Part shown: piece after piece, positions 59,269-64,000 of the stretch
Numbering within the stretch: position 1 is the stretch's first letter
Layout: every line of letters starts with the position of its first letter
Assembly: GCA_028023455.1 (NCBI GenBank)
Contig: JAQFVV010000072.1
Location: forward strand, 4,720,214 to 4,784,213
Direction of reading: 5' to 3'
Length of the DNA stretch: 64,000 bases
Source: Epiperipatus broadwayi
Lineage: Eukaryota > Onychophora > Udeonychophora > Euonychophora > Peripatidae
Notes under the pieces: model-generated
What the model was told of the DNA's origin: nothing
Database searches by the model: none
The model's input: the letters and a program-made list of their open reading frames with translations, nothing else
Program-made: the position numbers and the translations under genes

Positions 59269-62200
59269 CTAAATCCCTCTTATCTCTTCACAAACCCAAC
59301 ATAAAAACTTATAACTCACTTTCTGTATAGTCACTTTGTTATGTCTATTCTCCCATAACTTCATTATCTGTACCCTTTCTGCTTTCAAGCATTTACATTC
59401 AATCAACAGGTGCCTAATATTTTCTATACCTTCCTTACACAATTTGCACACTAAATTATCCATGTTTTACCATTTACATGTATGTTCTCTTGTTGCTAAA
59501 GATCCCATTCGAGCCTTAAATAATAAACTACTTTCCTTACTATTATCATAAATTAACTCGCATCCAATATTCCGTTTACTTCTATATATATTTAAACTCT
59601 TCTTACCCTCCATACTAGTTCTCCATCTCTCCAACTCCCTATTTTTTATTAATACTTCTATTCTTTTATCCCATTCCTTACCACTATAACACTCAACAAT
59701 CCTTCTAACACAATCATCCCACCTTTTATACAAGTATACTGATATAAATTCTTTATCCAAATCTTTTGCATACCACGTTACCTTTCTCACCCATCTTGTT
59801 ACCTGTCCTTTATTCATAACCCAATTGAACACTATTTTTGCTATTCTTTTACTATCCATAAACTGCAACCTACCAAACATTTTCATTTTACTTTTTGCAT
59901 CTCTCATATAAAAACTTGACCATCCCATTTCTCCTTGAATTGCCTCCTTTGCTGTCCACATCTCTGCATCTAATGCATGTCTTCCTACTTCCCTTTGTAC
60001 TTTCTCTAAATAATCTAAAACCCTTTTACTAACACATAATGCATCATTACCATATGTTAACCCTGCTACTGCAACTCCCTTCCATACAATTCTAGCTACA
60101 TCATATTTATTATATGAAAATACTGTTAGTTTCTTTACCAATCCCTTTCTTTTCTTTGCTTCATTTACCAATTTTTTCTCCCATTCATCCAAGCAATTTT
60201 CCTGATTACATAAGATGATTCCCAAATACCTATATCTATCCACCACACTTAACTTCATATCCCCCAATAAAAATTCTACATCTTCTCTTTCCCCAGTATT
60301 AACCATCATTATATTTGATTTTTCTTCACTAAATTTAATCCCCATCTCTTTACCCACCCTTGCACATGCCCTCAACATAATTTCCATATCTTCTCTTCTT
60401 TCTGCACACAAAAAGATATCATCTGCAAAAAATAGACCCGAAAAAATGTATACTACCTTGCCACCTATTAATGATATCTCTACCCCTCTTCCTAGTCTTT
60501 CTATTGCTTTTTTCATTTCACTCAAAAACAACAAAAACAAAATAGGTGACATAGGGCATCCTTGCCTTAATCCCACCCCATTTTTAACTTTAACTGATTC
60601 TATATCCCCTAACTGGTAAGAATAATAATTATTTTTATATAATTTCTTAATAATATTTACTAAAGTCATCCATTCCCAAATTGGCTAACCTTACCCATAA
60701 TCTATTTCTATTTACTCTATCATATGCTTTCTCTCTATATATAAAACTCATATATAATGATCTACCTGAATTCCTACTCATCTCCATAAGTTGTGTAACT
60801 ACAAACAAACTATCTCCTATATGCCTATCTGACCTAAAACCTCCTTGCATTTCCCCCACTACATTATTCTCTTCCATCCATTTTACAACTCTTCCAGCTA
60901 CCATATATGAGAAAACTTTATATAAAACTAATGTTACCGCTATCGGCTTATAATTATTAACTTTCTATGATCCTTACCCTTTTCTTTAAATCATAATCTT
61001 ATTCTTGTATTACTCCAACTAACCGGAAAAACTGTCTTCTGTGCCATTTTATTAAAACATGATAATAACTTTGCTTTTGCTCTATGCCCTAAATTCATTA
61101 CCATCTCTGCTGCCCATCCATCTAAACCTCTCGCCTTTCCACTTTTCAATCTCTTCCCTGCCTCATTCAATTCATTTTTTGTGAACCTAATATTCCCATT
61201 ACTAACTGCTTTCATTTTTTCTATCACTACTTCCTTCACATCTAACATCTTTTCTATATCCATTACATATCTATTTAAGATTCTCTCTACCTCTTCTCTA
61301 GAGCTACACTCTATTCCCTCATCATCTATTAATACTATCTCTCTTTCCCCTACATTTCTCCTTTTAATGTAATTCCAAAATTTTTTACTCCCATCTCTTC
61401 CACTTTTATTAATATCCTCCAACAATTTACTATTTAACTTCATTCTCTCTCTATAATTATCCATTTTAGCCAACTTCTTCTTTTCTAAGTACTTTCCCCA
61501 TTTAGCATTAATATCATTTTCACTTTCTTTGTTCTTAATAGCACACTTATATTCTCTGCATGCTTCTTTCCTCTCTTTTACACTTTTACTAACTCTCATT
61601 TTTTATTACTTTTATTCTTCTGTATATTCTCAACTAAAACCCTATTTGCCACTTTTTCTATTTCACCACACCAGTCCTTATACTCATCCCCATCCAACTG
61701 CTCCATGGTTTCTTCAACTTTTATTTTATATTCTTCCAACTTATTCTTATCATTCACTCTCCATCCACATCTTTCACTATTGTTTCTACCTTTATTTCTA
61801 TCCTCCATCACATTACTAACCATTTCTATTACAATAAAATTATGATCACTATTACATACTCTCTCTTCATTATCAAACACCTTAATTTTCCATATTTTAT
61901 TCATTCCCTCTTTCTCTACCAATACATAATCTATTGTGTGAAATACATTATTCCTAGACCATGTGTATTGTCCCTCATACATATTTGATAAATTCCCAAT
62001 GCTCAAATTTACTCTGTGACAAAATTCTTTCAAAAACTGACCATTCTTATTATCTACATCATCAATTTCTTCAATATGTCCATTCATATTCCCTATAACC
62101 ATTATTCTCTTCTTCTTTTCTTTAAAAATTTGTATATCCTTAACTAGGCATTCGTATATACTACTGTTCCACTCCATTACAGTTTGACTATCTCCAGTAG

Positions 62201-62647
62201 CTATATACACTACAGCCACCATCCATTCTTGTCTACCCAACCTTATTTCAAACCACAAATACTCTTGACATTTAACAATATTTAAATATTTTTTTTTGAT
62301 ATAACACCTATACCACCACCCCTTTTTTCTTTTTCTTTTCTGTTTACACCCTCCCATACCACCTCTTCCAAAATATGTTCTCCTTCTTCTCTTAGATGAG
62401 TTTCCACTACTGCTAATACCTCCACCTCTTCATTTTCAATTGCTTTATTTAATTCCAGCCACTTTTCTGGTCTCCTACCATCTTGCATATTCAAAAACCC
62501 AATTTTAACAATTTTTTCTTTCCTAACTATTCTTTTGTAAATTCTTTTGATTCTTTTTTCTCCATTACGTTTATAACAAACTTTCTTACCATTAATCTTA
62601 CAAAACCATTCCCTCTCCACTTCTACACTTATATCTAAATCAACCAT
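59269..62647 (-). pseudogene. LINE ORF2, endonuclease-RT-zinc knuckle, broken
   Basis: ATG at 62647. Endonuclease: KIGFLNMQDG, VVETHLREEG, then after a frameshift near 62330, MVIGNMNGHIEE and NSDHNFIVIE. The catalytic GDxN is GNMN. A frame change near 61600 leads to the pre-RT part (ARGLDGWAAEMV). RT motif A at 60904-60647 is FIYREKAYDRV, where FIDREKAYDRV is expected, so a catalytic Asp is Tyr. The frame 60669-59467 (400 codons) has GLRQGCPMSPILF and the FADD box at residues 81-84. A single stop (TAA) near 59464 separates the knuckle CKLCKEGIENIRHLLIEC (59463-59269). Total length would be about 1100 residues. It is inactive but not old. Confidence 0.92.
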
Positions 62648-62721
62648 CTTTTGCTTATTTTTTATATCCCCTCCATTCTTGTTTTTGATATTACAATTTA
62701 AAAACCCACCCCCCTTTAAAA

Positions 62722-62798
62722 GTTTCCCGAATTATATTCTTTAAATATCAAACTCCCTAAAACTTCACTTCCTTGTTTTCCTAAGTGCAATCTATCTT
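62722..62798 (-). pseudogene. LINE ORF1 C-terminal end
   Basis: The minus strand reads DRLHLGKQGSEVLGSLIF and ends at a TAA about 75 bases before ORF2. D-x-x-H-L followed by G-x-x-x-L is the last conserved block of SGNH hydrolases, found as an esterase domain in ORF1 of some LINEs. Only about 24 codons remain, so this is a motif-based inference. Confidence 0.45.
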
Positions 62799-64000
62799 GA
62801 TGTGATGTGATGTATCATGGCTTCTCCTTAAACGAATTCAAGAATATCTCAGCAATTATGCCCAGATAAACCTGTTAGCCACTTTCTTCTACATTCCCCA
62901 CTCTAAATTTACCCATAATCTGCTCTATCCCATTTCCACAACATAATTTTTGTCAACTCTATAACCTTTATATCTAAATCCCCCTTATCTTTTCCCAAAC
63001 CCAGCATAAAAACCAATAATTCACTTTCTGTATAATCACTCTTTTCATATTTATTTTTCCACAACTTCATTATATGTACCCTTTCTGTTTTCAAACATTT
63101 ACATTCAATTAACAAATGCCTAATATTTTCTATTCCTTCCTTACATAATTTACAAAATAAATCACCCATATTTTTCCATTTACATGTATATTCTTTTGTA
63201 GCTAAAGATCCCGTTCGAGCCTTAAACAATAAACTACTTTCCTTACTATTATCATATATTAACTCACATCTAATATTCTGTTTATTTCTATATATATTTA
63301 AACTCTTTTTACTCTCCATACTATTTCTCCATCTCTCTAACTCCCTAGTCTTTATTAATAAATTTATTCTTTTATCCCATTCCTTACTACTATAACACTC
63401 AATAATCCTCTTAACACAATCATCCCATCTTTTGTACAAATATACTGATATAAATTCTTTATCCAAATCTTTTGCATACCGCATTACCTTTCTCACCCAT
63501 CTTGTTACCTGCCCTTTACTCATAACCCAATTAAATACTATTTTAGCTATTCTTTTATTATCCATAAACTGCAATCTACCAAACATTTTCATTTTACTTT
63601 TTGCATCTCTCATATGAAAACTTGACCATCCCATTTCTCCTTGAATTGCCTCCCTTGCTGTCCATACTTCTGCATCCAATGCATGTCTTCCTACTTCCCT
63701 TTGAGCTTTTTCTAAATAATCTAATATCTTTTTACTAACATATAATGCATCATTACCATATGTTAACCCTGCTACTGCAACTCCTTTCCATATAATTCTA
63801 GCTACATCATATTTATTATATGAAAATACTGTTAATTTCTTTATCAATCCCTTTCTTTTCTTTGCTTCATTTATCAATTTTTTCTCCCATTCATCCAAAT
63901 AATTTTTCTGATTACTTAAAATAATTCCCAAATAACTATATCTATTCACCACACTTAACTTAATATCTCCCAATAAAAATTCTACATCTTCTCTTTCCTC
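62799..64000 (-). mobile_element. CATCA-tailed LINE, array copy D, runs off the window
   Basis: The tail begins at 62799 (GATGTGATGTGATG on the plus strand). Its upstream part lies beyond 64000. It is the best preserved copy of the family in the window. Confidence 0.92.
62909..64000 (-). CDS. LINE ORF2 C-terminal part, intact, partial at edge
   Basis: The frame is open from the window edge to a stop at 62909, about 363 codons. It starts just after the RT palm (EREDVEFLLGDIKLSV) and covers the thumb-like region (RYSYLGIILSNQ, AVAGLTYGNDALYV), a helical middle (TREAIQGEMGWSSF) and the zinc knuckle CKLCKEGIENIRHLLIEC. It ends KIMLWKWDRADYG. No stop or frameshift occurs, in contrast to copies A-C. 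Whether the endonuclease and RT upstream are intact cannot be seen here. Confidence 0.9.
   Translation of the reverse strand, partial: EEREDVEFLLGDIKLSVVNRYSYLGIILSNQKNYLDEWEKKLINEAKKRKGLIKKLTVFSYNKYDVARIIWKGVAVAGLTYGNDALYVSKKILDYLEKAQREVGRHALDAEVWTAREAIQGEMGWSSFHMRDAKSKMKMFGRLQFMDNKRIAKIVFNWVMSKGQVTRWVRKVMRYAKDLDKEFISVYLYKRWDDCVKRIIECYSSKEWDKRINLLIKTRELERWRNSMESKKSLNIYRNKQNIRCELIYDNSKESSLLFKARTGSLATKEYTCKWKNMGDLFCKLCKEGIENIRHLLIECKCLKTERVHIMKLWKNKYEKSDYTESELLVFMLGLGKDKGDLDIKVIELTKIMLWKWDRADYG

Larger units (their letters stand above)
59095..62798 (-). mobile_element. CATCA-tailed LINE, array copy C, near full length
   Basis: This 3.7-kb copy holds all of ORF2 and the last codons of an upstream ORF1. 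The 3' end on the minus strand is AAGGAGAAGCCAAATACATC plus CATCA repeats. Domain order is APE endonuclease, RT, C-terminal zinc knuckle. That differs from RTE, which lacks the knuckle. I cannot fix the clade; an APE-type, non-RTE lineage is certain. It stops at an ORF1 Asp codon, where the tail of copy D begins. Confidence 0.92.

Noticed and set aside
60215-61819. Plus-strand frames of 60-134 codons within the CATCA LINE
   Set aside because: Antisense shadows of ORF2.
1-64000. CRISPR arrays, bacterial operons, prophage
   Set aside because: No regular spacer-repeat pattern or prokaryotic gene organisation; the content is eukaryotic transposons.

Overview
This is strongly A+T-rich metazoan DNA, probably from an invertebrate. 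It contains no host gene that can be called with confidence. The evidence is the repeat content: RTE-type and other APE-type LINEs, hAT DNA transposons, LTR retroelements with recognisable primer-binding sites, a tRNA-derived SINE, long fold-back repeats and simple-sequence arrays. No rRNA, bacterial operon, CRISPR or plasmid feature was seen. The species cannot be named from the sequence.

Layout. 0-9 kb: a miniature LTR retrotransposon (388-1753, TSD CGAGC) sits inside an otherwise open minus-strand frame that could be a host exon. It is followed by a tRNA-derived SINE (3010-3118), a LINE C-terminal remnant (3.7-4.06 kb), a retroposed-looking segment (5.2-5.7 kb) and a 1.69-kb DNA transposon with 8-bp TSD (7182-8867). 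9-13 kb is very A+T-rich and featureless. 13.9-16.0 kb holds an LTR pair with a tRNA-Lys-type primer-binding site. 16.0-18.1 kb carries fold-back and hairpin elements. 20.0-25.8 kb holds two RTE LINEs in opposite orientation; the second is full length and inserted into a fold-back repeat with a 10-bp TSD. 26.5-36.8 kb is a mosaic of SINEs, fold-backs, an LTR-like repeat split by a non-autonomous hAT element, and a LINE 3' fragment. 37.9-45.4 kb holds small palindromes, a roughly 770-bp GAA array, RTE and other LINE fragments and a large fold-back. 45.7-52.2 kb has a possible second SINE, old LINE debris, two hAT elements and a degenerate satellite whose units carry tRNA-like B-box motifs. 52.8-58.2 kb is a pair of direct repeats of about 1.95 kb flanking a decayed coiled-coil reading frame. 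58.2-64.0 kb is a head-to-tail run of four copies of one LINE, each starting with a CATCA-type tail.

How it fits together. The order of events can be read from nesting. RTE inserted into a fold-back, hAT into an LTR-like repeat, a 105-bp hairpin into a fold-back, and the CATCA-tailed LINE repeatedly into or beside its own tails. The most notable features are the TRIM-like element with all hallmarks intact, the self-abutting LINE array, and the abundant fold-back family with arms of several hundred bases. Nearly all coding sequence is from transposons and broken; the one clean frame is the LINE running off the right edge.
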